The notes beneath the pieces were generated by a model. It was given only the letters and a program-made list of their open reading frames with translations, ran no database searches and was not told the DNA's origin. From Polyangium jinanense (lineage in GTDB: Bacteria; Myxococcota; Polyangia; Polyangiales; Polyangiaceae), in the NCBI RefSeq assembly GCF_028435365.1, contig NZ_JAGTJJ010000034.1:62001-126000 (forward strand): a stretch of 64,000 nucleotides of DNA, read 5' to 3'. Position numbers and translations under genes: made by a program. Shown one piece after another: positions 1-9,086 of this stretch. Position 1 is the stretch's first letter. Every line of letters begins with the position of its first letter.

Positions 1-603
1 GTCTCGCCCGAGCGCGCGGCGGAGCTGAAGCAGGCCCTGGAGAAGGTGACGGCCGCTCTGCACGACATGCCCCCCTCGCAAGCTGCGGTGCTCTGGATGG
101 TCTGCGTCGAAGAGCGGTCGCACGAGGAGGCTGGCGTGGCGCTCGGGATCTCCGAGGACGCAGCGAAGATGGCGCTCTCGCGCGCGCGGGAGTCCCTCCG
201 GGCTCGGTTCGGCAACACTCTCTTCACAGCCCCGTCTCCCCTGCTCGCGCTGCTCTCCGACTGCGTTCACTTGCTCGGGCACCTCTGGGCCTTCCTCATG
301 GCCATGTTGTTCGCGTCGCTCGCGCTCTCGCCGCGCGAACCCGACAGCGAGCTTCACGCCGTGGCCACGGGCGTGGCGCACGTCGTGGCAGCCTCCGCCG
401 CGGACGTCGCGCATGCCGCGAAGCCGGTGCCCTCGTTCGATCACGCTGGTGCATTCGTGCCCGTGCCCGTCATAGCGCCGCCCACGCCGAAAATGCAGCG
501 GCACACGCCGCGGCGTCCCCTGGTCGACAGCGACAAACAAGGCGTCCCTAAGAGCGGTTTGTCCGCGGACCCCGAGGGTTCGTCCGGGAACACGTTGTTC
601 TAG
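1..603 (+). CDS. ECF-type sigma factor with C-terminal membrane anchor, module copy A (5' end outside window)
   Basis: The frame is open from base 1, so the gene begins to the left of the window. What remains is sigma region 4 (an HTH with the conserved block GISEDAAKMALSRAR), then a hydrophobic stretch near bases 260-330 that should form one membrane helix, then a Pro-rich tail ending near the stop. It is a close paralogue of the genes at 21307 and 41889. In the family such factors redirect RNA polymerase to a small promoter set; the membrane anchor suggests the protein is tethered and may sense an envelope signal directly. No separate anti-sigma gene is visible. The following genes of its module are broken, so this copy may be an orphan. 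Confidence 0.8.
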   Translation, partial: VSPERAAELKQALEKVTAALHDMPPSQAAVLWMVCVEERSHEEAGVALGISEDAAKMALSRARESLRARFGNTLFTAPSPLLALLSDCVHLLGHLWAFLMAMLFASLALSPREPDSELHAVATGVAHVVAASAADVAHAAKPVPSFDHAGAFVPVPVIAPPTPKMQRHTPRRPLVDSDKQGVPKSGLSADPEGSSGNTLF

Positions 604-639
604 GATCCGAGCCTCCGCGTGTGATAAAGATCCTGGTCC

Positions 640-1085
640 ATGCGTGCGATCGTGTGCGGTTCGATTTCGCTTCTTGCGTCGCCCGCGGCGCGGGCGCAGA
701 GCCTCCCCAGCACCACCGACGAGAGCCCCGAGGCGGACGTGGAGCTGCGGTTTCAGGCCTTCGCGCAGCTCGGGGACCGCGAGCGCGCCGCGGGGCACTT
801 GCGTGAGGCTGCCAGGGCCTACCGCCAGGCGTTCAACGTCCGGCACGATCCGGTCATCGGGGGACGCCTCGGGCTCGTGCTGGTCGAGGGCGGCAGGCCC
901 GAGGATGGGGCAGAGCTCTTGCTCAACGCGATCCATCGAGCCCCCTCCACGACTCCCGCGGAGCGGGCGGAGCGCAAGCGCTTCTTCGAAGCGCACGAGG
1001 TGGCGCGCGAGCACGGTTCATGGGTCGAGGTGATCGTCTCTCACGCTGGCGCGCGTGTGACGGTGGATGGCATTGATCGGAACGA
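640..1085 (+). pseudogene. Truncated PEGA/TPR envelope protein, module copy A
   Basis: The first ~148 codons closely match the protein starting at 40995: signal peptide ending near ARAQ, a helical repeat region (RERAAGHLREAARAYRQAF) and the beginning of the PEGA domain (VTVDGIDRND). The match then stops abruptly at about base 1083 and the DNA continues as the middle of the cysteine-rich lipoprotein gene in another frame. The whole C-terminal beta-rich part is missing. A deletion between two neighbouring genes of the module explains this. The remaining ORF could still make a short secreted peptide. Confidence 0.8.
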
Positions 1086-1319
1086 CGAGGGAGTGGAAGC
1101 TCGCGGGCCTCGCGTGCATGAACAACACGGATGATGACGCCTGCGCGCCGAACGACGCTGGCACGCGGTATTGCGTCAGTGATCCCGGGCCGGGATGGCT
1201 TCAGTGTGTCGTTCGTGAAGGGGCCGACGCGCCATGCCCGGACAACTACAGATGGGCGCGGTACGAGATGTACCCTGAGGACGCGGTATTCGACGATCGC
1301 GACTGCGAGGAGTGCGACG
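1083..1319 (+). pseudogene. Internal fragment of the Cys-rich lipoprotein gene, module copy A
   Basis: Reading the frame that begins around base 1067 gives the central part of the lipoprotein of copy C: REWKLAGLACMNNT, CVSDPGPGWLQCVVREGAD and a cysteine pair near the end. The signal peptide, the N-terminal half and the C-terminus are absent. The fragment starts where the PEGA homology stops and ends at about 1317, where sequence of the fourth module gene begins. It is a deletion remnant without its own start. Confidence 0.8.
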
Positions 1320-1506
1320 CGAGCGCTTCCGCGGACGCCGGCTCTCGGATTGGCTCCCTCCACTTCCGCCGCCTCGCTCGGCGAGGTCCACCTTCGTTGC
1401 CGCGGGCGCTGTCGCGCACGATGAACGCGGCGAGCAGCTCCTCCTCGATCTTATGCGCGCGGAGCCTGCCTATCAGAAAGCCGCGATCCACATCGCCTAT
1501 TACGCA
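1318..1506 (+). pseudogene. Internal fragment of the fourth module gene, copy A
   Basis: In the frame of base 1312 the translation gives RRLSDWLPPLPPPRSAR and then HDERGEQLLLDLMRAEPAYQ, matching the core of the proteins at 25159 and 38290. Homology ends near base 1505 in the codons after IAYYA. Both ends of the gene are missing. The following ~125 bases resemble nothing else in the window. Confidence 0.75.
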
Positions 1507-1631
1507 GCCCAAGCTCCCGGATCTTCCAGAGATGCGGCGTGGCATCAAAGCGAGATGCAGGGTCCCGCATCGCGGCTGCTGCGTCGCCGCCTCATCAGGA
1601 CAACGCCACGCCGGGGGGTTACTTCGACGTC

Positions 1632-1702
1632 GGAGGCGGGAGTTCCGGCGTCGTGCGCGCTTCGAGTTCTTTCCGGACCTGCCGGTGCTCGCCCTTCGGC
1701 AG
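1632..1702 (-). pseudogene. Scrap of an XRE-regulator C-terminus
   Basis: Read on the minus strand this stretch encodes LPKGEHRQVRKELEARTTPE, nearly the same as the C-terminus of the XRE regulator at 26579-26238. No HTH part is present. It lies at the end of the broken module copy A in the same convergent position that the intact regulator has beside copy B, so a regulator gene was probably once part of this copy too. Confidence 0.6.
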
Positions 1703-1908
1703 CAGGTTTGTTTGCCCTGTGCGCCGACGCGACCACGGCGTCGTCCCGCTGAGCTTGCACTTCTCCTGCAATTGATGGACTGACGCTCACCGCTCATCCT
1801 TGATTTGCGCCGTTCGTCACGGCCGGCCGCGCTTTCGTATCTGAGCGCTGGCCTGCTGTCGCCCTGCCCTCTAGCCTCTTCCTTGCGTTCCACTCCAAGG
1901 AAACTGCC

Positions 1909-2778
1909 ATGCTCTTGCTCCGCCATCTGCACAAGACCTATGACAACGGCGTCCACGCCACGAATGACGTCAGCCTCGACATCCCCACCGGCCTGTTTGG
2001 CCTGCTCGGCCCGAATGGCGCGGGCAAGTCCTCGCTGATGCGCACCATCGCCACGCTGCAGACGCCCGACAGCGGCAGCATCCACTTGGATGGTGTGGAT
2101 GTGCTGCGCGCTCCTCTGGCCCTGCGCCGCCGGCTGGGTTATCTGCCTCAGGATTTCGGGGTCTATCCCAAGGTCAGTGCGCTGGAACTGCTGGACCACT
2201 TCGCCGTCCTCAAGGGGCTGACCCGGCGTGGCGAGCGTAAAGAAGCCGTGGAAGCCCTGCTCCACCAGACCAATCTGTGGGAAGCACGCAAGCGGGCTGT
2301 GGCCAGCTACTCGGGCGGTATGCGCCAGCGCTTCGGCATCGCCCAGGCCCTGCTCGGCGCGCCGCGCCTCGTGATCGTCGATGAGCCGACGGCGGGCCTG
2401 GATCCGGACGAGCGCAACCGCCTTCTCAATCTGCTGGCGCGCATCGGCGAGAAAGTCATCGTGATCCTGTCCACGCATATCGTGGAAGACGTGACCGACC
2501 TGTGCGCGCGCATGGCCATCATCGGCAAGGGCCGGGTGCTGGTAGAAGGCGAGCCGCAGGCGGCTATCGCCACGCTCAAGGGCCGCATCTGGCGCGGCGC
2601 CGTCAGCGATGCGGACCTGCCGGACTTCCAGCAGCGCTTCACGGTCCTGTCTTCGCGCCTGGTGGGTGGTAAGCCGCAGATCAACATCTTCGCGGAAGCC
2701 CAGCCCCATGCGGGCTTCTCCCAGGTCGAGCCGGGCCTGGAAGACGTCTACTTCCTGCAGCTGCGCGCGGCAGCCTGA
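1909..2778 (+). CDS. ABC transporter ATP-binding protein
   Basis: A complete ABC ATPase of 289 residues with Walker A (GPNGAGKS), Q-loop (LPQDF), signature (YSGGMRQR), Walker B (LVIVDEPTAG) and switch His (LSTHIVEDV). It ends 10 bases before the next gene, a permease fused to an M1 peptidase, and the two form one operon. A ribosome-binding site (AAGGAAA) lies 6 bases before the ATG. It should power export or another membrane process by the ABC-2 type permease; the substrate cannot be read from sequence. The protein style (LLDHFAVLKGLTRRGERK) resembles betaproteobacterial, Massilia-like operons more than its neighbours, which suggests transfer. Confidence 0.93.
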   Translation: MLLLRHLHKTYDNGVHATNDVSLDIPTGLFGLLGPNGAGKSSLMRTIATLQTPDSGSIHLDGVDVLRAPLALRRRLGYLPQDFGVYPKVSALELLDHFAVLKGLTRRGERKEAVEALLHQTNLWEARKRAVASYSGGMRQRFGIAQALLGAPRLVIVDEPTAGLDPDERNRLLNLLARIGEKVIVILSTHIVEDVTDLCARMAIIGKGRVLVEGEPQAAIATLKGRIWRGAVSDADLPDFQQRFTVLSSRLVGGKPQINIFAEAQPHAGFSQVEPGLEDVYFLQLRAAA

Positions 2779-2788
2779 GGTGCGGATC

Positions 2789-5700
2789 ATGTGGAAGAGC
2801 TTTTTCGCCTTCGATCTGCGCTACCACCTGCGCCAGCCCCTGCTCTGGATCAGCACCCTGCCGCTCGTGCTGATCTCCTTCCTGTCCGCCAGCAGCGACA
2901 GCTTCCGCATCGGCGGGGCGATCGGCAATGCGCACATGAATGCGCCCGTCGTCATCGTCAACCAGCTCGGCGTGTTGAGCATCATCGCGATGTTCCTCGT
3001 GACCGTCTTCCTGGCTGGCGCCATCCTGCGCGACAGCGAGGTGGGCATGGCCGACCTGCTGTTCGCCACGCCGATGCGCAAGTTCGACTACCTGCTAGGC
3101 CGCTTCCTGGCAGGCTTCGCGACCTGCCTGCTGGTATTCGGGCTGATCACGGTGGCCATGATGATCGGCTCGCGCATGCCTGGCATCGATCCCGCGCGCA
3201 TCGGGCCTTTCTCGCTGCAGTCTTATGCCTGGGGCTTCTTTGTCTATGTCGTGCCGAACCTGCTCTTCGTGTCGGCGCTGCTGACGCTACTGGCCGCGAC
3301 GACGCGCTCGATGATGATGGTCTATGTCGGCGTGCTCGGCTTCGTCGCCCTGTGGTCGATTGCTGGCTTCCTCGGCGGGCGCGCCGATAGCGCCGTGTTG
3401 GCCGTGCTGCTCGATCCCTTCGGTGTGCGGGTGCTGGCCCAGGCCACGCGTTATTTCACGAGCGCCGACATGAATGTGCGTCTGCCCGAACTGAGTGGCG
3501 CGCTGCTGATGAATCGTGCCTTGTGGACCATGCTCGCCCTTGGCATGTTCGGCACGACGCTGGTGCTATTCAAGCCCCTGCGGGTCGGAACCGGGCGTGG
3601 CAGGCGCAAGCGCCGGGCCGTACGGGAAGTGGCGGCCAGCGCGGCGCCATCCACGCCGCTGCGCCGCATGGAACCACTATTCGGTGCGGCGACGGCTTGG
3701 CATCAAACGGCCCGCCTGCTGCGCGCCGATGTGCGCGCCGTCCTGCGCAGCCTGCCCTTCCTCGTCATGCTCCTGCTGGCACTGGCGAACTTCTTCGCCA
3801 ACTACACAATCGGCGGCATGCGCTTCGACAGCACGCCGTACCCGCTCACACGCCTGATGCTCGAAGAACTCGCGGGCGGCCTCAATGAGATGCTCGTCAT
3901 CGTGCTGCTCTTCTTTAGCGGGGAATTGGTCTACAAGGACAGGCAGGCCCGCATCGACGGCCTGGCCGACGCCCTGCCCGTGCCGAACTGGGCGCCGCTG
4001 CTCGCCAAGTGCGGCGCGCTGGTGGCGATTGTGCTGGCCTTCCTGCTCGCTGGCGTGGTGGCGGCCGTGGGTATCCAGCTCGTGGTTGGCGGCGCGCCCG
4101 TCGACGTCATCCTGTATGCGAAGGGCACGCTGATCTCCTCGGCCTACTTCGTGCTGATGGCGATGGCGCTGCTGGCCCTGCAGGTCGTAGCAGGGAACAA
4201 ATTCCTCGGCTACGCGCTTGGCATCGCGGTGCTCGCATCCGGCCCGGTGCTGCGCGGCCTGCGTATCGAGCACCATCTGTCGAACTTCGCATCCCTGCCG
4301 ACGCTGCGCTATTCGGACATGAACGGTTACGGCCACTATATCGCGGGTTGGGCGTGGTTCGTGCTGTACTGGGGCCTGCTTTCGGCAGCCATGCTGGTCG
4401 CGGCCCAGGGCTTTTGGGTGCGCGGCACGGCCCCGCGCTGGCGCGAACGGGTGAAGGCTGCCGCAGCGGCCCTGCGTGGCCGCGCCGGCGCCGCACTCGC
4501 GCTCTGCCTGTCCGGCTTTGCAGCGGCGGGCGGCTGGATCTACTACAACACGAATATCCTCAACGATTACCAGTCCAGCGAAGCCCTGCTCGACTTCCGC
4601 GCCGGCTACGAGAAAGCCTACCGCAAGGACATGGACCTGCCTCTCCCCAGCCTGACGGGCATAAGGGCCGAGGTGGACATCTTCCCGTCCGAGCACGCGC
4701 TGCGCATCCATGGCCACTACGTCCTGCAGAACAAGACGCAGGCGCCGCTTGTTGTCCTGCGTATCCAAAACGATCTGCGTGCCACGACCCATTTCGACAA
4801 GCTGCCCGCAGGCCGCCTGGTACGCGACGACAGGCGCTACGGCGTGCAGGACTGGCAGCTCGACCAGCCGCTTTCGCCTGGCGCCAGCATTGCCCTCGAT
4901 TTCACGGTGGAGGTGCGCAGGCACGGCTTCACGAACGACGGCATGCCCGATCCTGTGAACGACAACGGCACCCTGTTCGCGTTCGAGGATTACTTCCCCA
5001 AGTTCGGCTACAACCAGTCGCTCGAAATCGACGACGCCCAGGCCCGCAAGGCGCGCGGCCTGGGCGAGGCGCACCGCATGCCCAAGCTGGAAGATGGCCA
5101 GGCCCAGTCCAAGAACTACTGGAAGCTGTTCGGCATCGATGCCGATTTCATCGACTTCGAGACCACTGTCTCGACCAGCGCGGACCAGACCGCGCTGGCG
5201 CCCGGCTCCCTCGTGAACAGCTGGGAGAAGGATGGCCGCCGCTACTTCCACTACAAGATGGACCGGCCGATCCTGCCCTTCTTCGGCTATCAGTCGGCGC
5301 GCTGGGAAGTCAAGCGCGACCAGTGGAACGGTCTGCCCATCGAGGTCTACTACGACATCAAACACGCCTACAACATCGACCGCATGATCGCGGGCGCGAA
5401 GGGCGCGCTCGATTACTACACGGCCCATTTTGGTCCCTATCCCTACAAGCAGGTGCGCATCGTCGAGACCCCGCTCTACCAGAGCTATGCGCGCGCCTTC
5501 CCGACGCTGACGCCCTTCTCCGAATCGCTCGGTTTCATCAGCGACCTGCGCGACCCGGCCGCAGCCGACCACGTGTTCTACGTCACGGCCCACGAACTAG
5601 CGCATCAGTGGTGGGGTGACCAGGCTATTGCCGCCAACGTCCAGGGTGGCGGGCTGGTGACAGAATCGCTGGCCGAATACTCGGCCCTGATGGCCGTCGA

Positions 5701-6358
5701 AAAGCATTACGGCGCCGAGACGGTGCGCCGCATCCTGCGCTTCGACCTCGACGAATACCTGCGTGGCCGCACCGCCGAAGGCGCCGAGGAGCAGCCCCTG
5801 ATCCGCAACGAGAGCCAGACCTATCTGCAGTACCGCAAGGCCAGCCTCGTCTTCTACCGCCTGCGTGAAGAGATCGGTGAGGCGGCCGTGAACCGCGCCC
5901 TTCGGCGCTTCCTCGACGACAAACGCTACCAGACAACACCCTACACGACGAGCCGCGACCTGCTTGGCTACCTCCGCGCGGAGACGCCCGCCAGCAAGCA
6001 GGATCTGGTGACGGACCTGTTCGAACGCATCGTCTTCTACGACAACCGCGTGCTCGCCGCCGAAGCCAGCCCGCGCGCGGACGGCCGCTGGGACGTGAGC
6101 GTCACGGTGCGCCTGGCGAAGACGGAAGCGGATGGCTACGGCAAGGAGACGGCCCGCGTCTACGACGAGCCGATCGACATCGCCGTCTTCGCAGGCGGGC
6201 GCCTGCTCCCTGCGGCGCAACGCATGCTGCCTGCCGGCGAAACGCGCTTCACGCTCACCGTGGCGGAAAAGCCTTCCGAAGTGTGCATCGACCCGCGCCA
6301 GCTGCTGATCGACCGCGTCCCGGCCGACAACCGCAGGGCTGTCGACATCGCTAACTAG
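2789..6358 (+). CDS. ABC-2 permease fused to M1-family aminopeptidase
   Basis: A polytopic protein of 1189 residues. The first ~600 residues hold two sets of hydrophobic helices typical of ABC-2 permeases. After a final helix the rest is an extracytoplasmic gluzincin domain with the zinc motif HELAHQWW at residues 935-942 and a downstream Glu in VTESLAEY. The ATG at 2789 is 10 bases after the ATPase stop and gives the natural N-terminus MWKSFFAFDLRYHLRQP. The family is usually co-inherited with a LytTR regulator and a LytS-type kinase; such a pair lies at 31.9-33.6 kb. The peptidase presumably trims peptides at the outer face of the membrane. Confidence 0.92.
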   Translation: MWKSFFAFDLRYHLRQPLLWISTLPLVLISFLSASSDSFRIGGAIGNAHMNAPVVIVNQLGVLSIIAMFLVTVFLAGAILRDSEVGMADLLFATPMRKFDYLLGRFLAGFATCLLVFGLITVAMMIGSRMPGIDPARIGPFSLQSYAWGFFVYVVPNLLFVSALLTLLAATTRSMMMVYVGVLGFVALWSIAGFLGGRADSAVLAVLLDPFGVRVLAQATRYFTSADMNVRLPELSGALLMNRALWTMLALGMFGTTLVLFKPLRVGTGRGRRKRRAVREVAASAAPSTPLRRMEPLFGAATAWHQTARLLRADVRAVLRSLPFLVMLLLALANFFANYTIGGMRFDSTPYPLTRLMLEELAGGLNEMLVIVLLFFSGELVYKDRQARIDGLADALPVPNWAPLLAKCGALVAIVLAFLLAGVVAAVGIQLVVGGAPVDVILYAKGTLISSAYFVLMAMALLALQVVAGNKFLGYALGIAVLASGPVLRGLRIEHHLSNFASLPTLRYSDMNGYGHYIAGWAWFVLYWGLLSAAMLVAAQGFWVRGTAPRWRERVKAAAAALRGRAGAALALCLSGFAAAGGWIYYNTNILNDYQSSEALLDFRAGYEKAYRKDMDLPLPSLTGIRAEVDIFPSEHALRIHGHYVLQNKTQAPLVVLRIQNDLRATTHFDKLPAGRLVRDDRRYGVQDWQLDQPLSPGASIALDFTVEVRRHGFTNDGMPDPVNDNGTLFAFEDYFPKFGYNQSLEIDDAQARKARGLGEAHRMPKLEDGQAQSKNYWKLFGIDADFIDFETTVSTSADQTALAPGSLVNSWEKDGRRYFHYKMDRPILPFFGYQSARWEVKRDQWNGLPIEVYYDIKHAYNIDRMIAGAKGALDYYTAHFGPYPYKQVRIVETPLYQSYARAFPTLTPFSESLGFISDLRDPAAADHVFYVTAHELAHQWWGDQAIAANVQGGGLVTESLAEYSALMAVEKHYGAETVRRILRFDLDEYLRGRTAEGAEEQPLIRNESQTYLQYRKASLVFYRLREEIGEAAVNRALRRFLDDKRYQTTPYTTSRDLLGYLRAETPASKQDLVTDLFERIVFYDNRVLAAEASPRADGRWDVSVTVRLAKTEADGYGKETARVYDEPIDIAVFAGGRLLPAAQRMLPAGETRFTLTVAEKPSEVCIDPRQLLIDRVPADNRRAVDIAN

Positions 6359-6381
6359 AGCGCCGAACCGTTCGGCGCTCT
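6357..6381 (+). terminator. Perfect 11-bp hairpin after the ABC/M1 operon
   Basis: AGAGCGCCGAA-CCG-TTCGGCGCTCT overlaps the stop codon. There is no U-tract, so termination efficiency is uncertain. The loop contains GAACCGTTC, the same 9-mer found at the homology boundary of the right-hand integrase (53147). Confidence 0.6.
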
Positions 6382-6403
6382 GCGAGATCGCGAAGCGAGC
6401 TCG

Positions 6404-6419
6404 CCTCGGGGAACAGTTC
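6404..6419. other. Left homology boundary of the integrase module, possible attachment core
   Basis: The left and right integrase modules match up to CCTCGG (left, plus strand) and its complement on the right, then diverge. Immediately inside lies the palindrome GAACAGTTC (6411-6419), matching GAACCGTTC at 53147-53155. An inverted repeat at the shared edge is what a tyrosine-recombinase crossover core looks like. This is inference only; no empty site is available for comparison. Confidence 0.4.
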
Positions 6420-7826
6420 GGATCATCCTGACCCGGGGTCGCCAACCCCGCGGATCTTGGCTGGATTTCCACGGACAGGGGGGGCCCTCGCCGCGAGCGT
6501 GGTGCCCTTTCCGCCGCCCTTTCCTTCGTGCGGCCCCGCTCCCCGTTCGTCACCTCGATCGGACGTGGGCCCCTGGGCGCGAACTCGGGGATCGCCTCAT
6601 GGAGCGGACGGCACAGGTCAAGCCCGAGCTCGGCCGCCGTGCGTGCGGCACGTCGGTAGCGGTTGATCATGTCGCTTGACTTGTGCCCCGTTCGGTCCTG
6701 CACCCACGCCTCCGTTCGTCCGTTCGCGAGCGCCAGCGTGACGAACGTGGCCCGCGCGTCGTGAAGCCGGATCCGGGTCCTCGTCTCCGTCCGCGCGAAC
6801 AACTCCGGCCGGCGAATGCCCGCCAACTCCAGATGTCGACGGAACCGGCCGGCAGTGTCGCTCGTGGTGAGCCGCTGTCCCTTCTGGCTTCCTTCGTCAT
6901 ACACGAAGACGTGCGCGTCCCCCGACACGCGCACGCCTCTCGCCGCGCAGTGGTCTCGCCAGGCGCGCAACGCCGCGACGACCCCAGGCGACAGTGCCCA
7001 CGCACGGGGCTCATCCGTCTTATTCACATCGAGCACGATCGCCCCGAGGTCCAGGTTGATCTCAGTCCACCTCGTGTTCAGGGCTTCCGAGCGGCGCATC
7101 CCTTCACGATGAAGGAATCCGTAGAACAGGCGCCATTCCAGCGGAACCTGCGTACAGCCCAGCAACATCGCATCCTCATCGGGATAAAGCCACCCCTTCG
7201 CTTTTCCTGCTTGGTACCGCGGCACGAATCCACGCGGGAGCGGATGCACGGCGATATGGCGCAGTGGAAGGACCGCCAGCGAGCAGATCCGGTACACGAG
7301 CTGCGCGACGGAACGGCGCGAATTTGGCGAGAGCCTCGGTGGCAGGCTCCGCATAACGGCTTCCGCGTGGTCGAGCGTGAACTTGTCGATCGCCACGTCC
7401 CCGACCATCGGATAGACGTACTTGTCGAGCACGTATCGGTTGGTTTCTGCACTTCGTCGTCGCTTGACTCGATCGGGATAGAGATCCGCCAGCTCGCCGC
7501 TCGTCCACCGCTTGCCGATTTGCTCGATCGTCGGCGTCAGGTTCTTCTGCACCACCTGCCCCGATGCGATCATGTCAACGGCCTTGCGCACCTCGTCCAA
7601 TGCCTTCCCGTCACGCACCGCGGCGCGCTTGATGATGTCCGGCGCGATGTCGTCGCGTGCGGAGCTTCGCGGCCAGCTCCGCCAGGATGGCTTGACGCGC
7701 GACGGCGCTCCGCTCGTCCTTGCATGTTTCGAGCATGAAGCTTTGCCGCTTCTTCGTTCCGATGGTGAGCCGCGCGAACCACTTGCCGCGCCGCTCGTAA
7801 ACGTTCCCCGTGGCTAACCTGGGCAT
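6404..7826 (-). pseudogene. Tyrosine integrase, frameshifted (left module)
   Basis: This is the paralogue of the intact integrase at 51729. Translation from ATG 7826 gives MPRLATGNVYERRGKWFARL and continues to about codon 56. There the DNA lacks 8 bases present in the other copy (near 7660) and the frame changes. The remaining frame keeps all catalytic signatures: HREGMRRSEAL (Arg), HDARATFV (His, Arg), TGHKSSDMINRY (His, Tyr). A restart near 7618 could give a protein lacking the arm-binding part. The ORF has no stop at the end of the shared homology and runs on antisense to the M1 gene. Confidence 0.85.
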
Positions 7827-7945
7827 GTTCCAACTCCTCCAATCAGTGACCATCCAGGGAACAGCCGAGCGGCCGTGCCCTGCGATTCGGGCTCCTTCCC
7901 GCGGAGCCATGGGAGACGCGAGAGAAACTCCCCGTCGTGCCCCCC

Positions 7946-7976
7946 GGGGCCATGACGGCATCGCGGCACGTGTCAA
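7946..7976 (-). promoter_or_regulatory. Conserved TTGACAC element upstream of the left integrase
   Basis: On the minus strand TTGACAC-N2-TGC-N2-CGATGCCG precedes the integrase. The same pattern occurs before the right integrase at 51578. The flanking DNA between xis and int is otherwise diverged, so the element may be the int promoter or a recombinase/xis site. Confidence 0.45.
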
Positions 7977-8074
7977 GCAACGGATGGCGCGGGAGGGGGG
8001 GGTATGGCCCGTCTACGGGCCGCAGAGGCGAGAAGGCAAAGGCGACCGTACAACCCGCGGGGGCCGGACGGTTG

Positions 8075-8503
8075 TCAGACGCGCCGAGCACGGCGGTTCG
8101 TCGCTCGCGCGCGGCTCGGACTGGCCGGGCGCGGTTGTAGGCCGACGGCGCCGAGAATGTCGTCCGCGTGCTCCGCGGGCGCGGTGTCGTCGGTGGGCGC
8201 GGCGTCATTCGTGGCCGATGGGGAGGAAGGGGTGGCGCTCTGCTTGCGCGCGTTTTCTTCGAGCCACGCGACGAACGCAACGCGATTGACGATCCGAAGC
8301 TTCCCGAGCCGCGCGACGGGGACCGGGAAGTCCGGGGCGCGGATGGCCTCCAGGAAGACGCGCCGCGGGATGCCGGTCACCGCCTCGACGTTGCATTGCG
8401 AGAGGGTTTCGGGCGGGGGCGCGACGAGCTGGAGGACGCCCCGTGGGATCGACAAGGTCGCCGTGATGTTGCCGTCCGGGCTGCGGGACTCACCGATGGA
8501 CAT
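8075..8503 (-). CDS. Excisionase-like HTH protein (left module)
   Basis: A 142-residue protein. The core NVEAVTGIPRRVFLEAIRAP followed by LGKLRIVNRVAFVAWLEE resembles a MerR/excisionase-type winged-helix DNA-binding fold. It is the paralogue of the protein at 51136. The start at 8503 (MSIGES) was chosen by alignment with that copy and has a purine-rich site (GGGAGGGCGG) just upstream. It lies upstream of the broken integrase in the same direction, as a directionality factor would. The C-terminal tail (Ala/Asp/Pro-rich) is low complexity. Confidence 0.75.
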   Translation of the reverse strand: MSIGESRSPDGNITATLSIPRGVLQLVAPPPETLSQCNVEAVTGIPRRVFLEAIRAPDFPVPVARLGKLRIVNRVAFVAWLEENARKQSATPSSPSATNDAAPTDDTAPAEHADDILGAVGLQPRPASPSRARATNRRARRV

Positions 8504-8605
8504 GTCCGCCCTCCCATGGCGCACGAAGGGGCGCCGTTGCGTGGATCCAATTCTCCCGCCCGTGGGGGACGCGAGACAAGGGAAAATCGAGGTCGCCGTC
8601 GAGTT

Positions 8606-8670
8606 CTATATATATAGCCGACTATACGTATAGCCATATAGCCACATAGTCATGTAGCTAACTATACAGG
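8606..8670. promoter_or_regulatory. AT-rich palindrome cluster upstream of the left xis
   Basis: Two perfect 12-bp palindromes, CTATATATATAG (8606-8617) and CTATACGTATAG (8622-8633), are 16 bases apart and are followed by further TATAGCC and CATAGTCATG units. TATAGCC occurs three times (8613, 8629, 8637). The AT-rich island sits in very GC-rich DNA about 100 bases upstream of the excisionase-like gene. It could be an operator, an IHF/Xis arm region or a promoter. The right-hand module lacks it. Confidence 0.5.
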
Positions 8671-9086
8671 CGGCCGGCACATCCCTCGGCCGCCCACTCG
8701 GGGGCCCCCTCCCTGGCGGGGCGTGTGTAGCTGTTTTCGCGCAACTGGCGCCGGTGGGCCAAGAGGAATCGAAGCCCGAGGCGGCGTTCTATACATAATT
8801 CAAATTACATCAGCACGTATTACGTATTACGGCGCGGATGCTGGGCGGCGCGGGCCCGAGCCCCCCACTTCTCGGCGCATCCTCGGCCGGGCTCTCGGGG
8901 GGCGCTCCGCCGGCTCTCGGGAGTACCCGGAAGCCATGGCCCGAGAGCCACTCGAACCCGATGGCTCTTGCCATGGAAAAGCCATGGCTTTCCATGGATC
9001 CGAAGGGGATGCATTGCACCTCCCCCAGAGTGTCGCGAGTCCGCAAAATCCGGCTGATTTTGAAGGGTACGCGAACCCCCCACATC

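Noticed and set aside
1246..2790. Minus-strand open frame of 514 codons
   Set aside because: It is antisense to the ABC ATPase and the decayed module; no family features.
3677..5593. A 638-codon minus-strand frame opposite the M1 peptidase gene
   Set aside because: Shadow of a clear domain-bearing gene; its translation is low-complexity.
5597..6403. Extension of the left integrase over the M1 gene
   Set aside because: Homology with the right copy stops at 6404; beyond that the frame is antisense to a clear peptidase gene.
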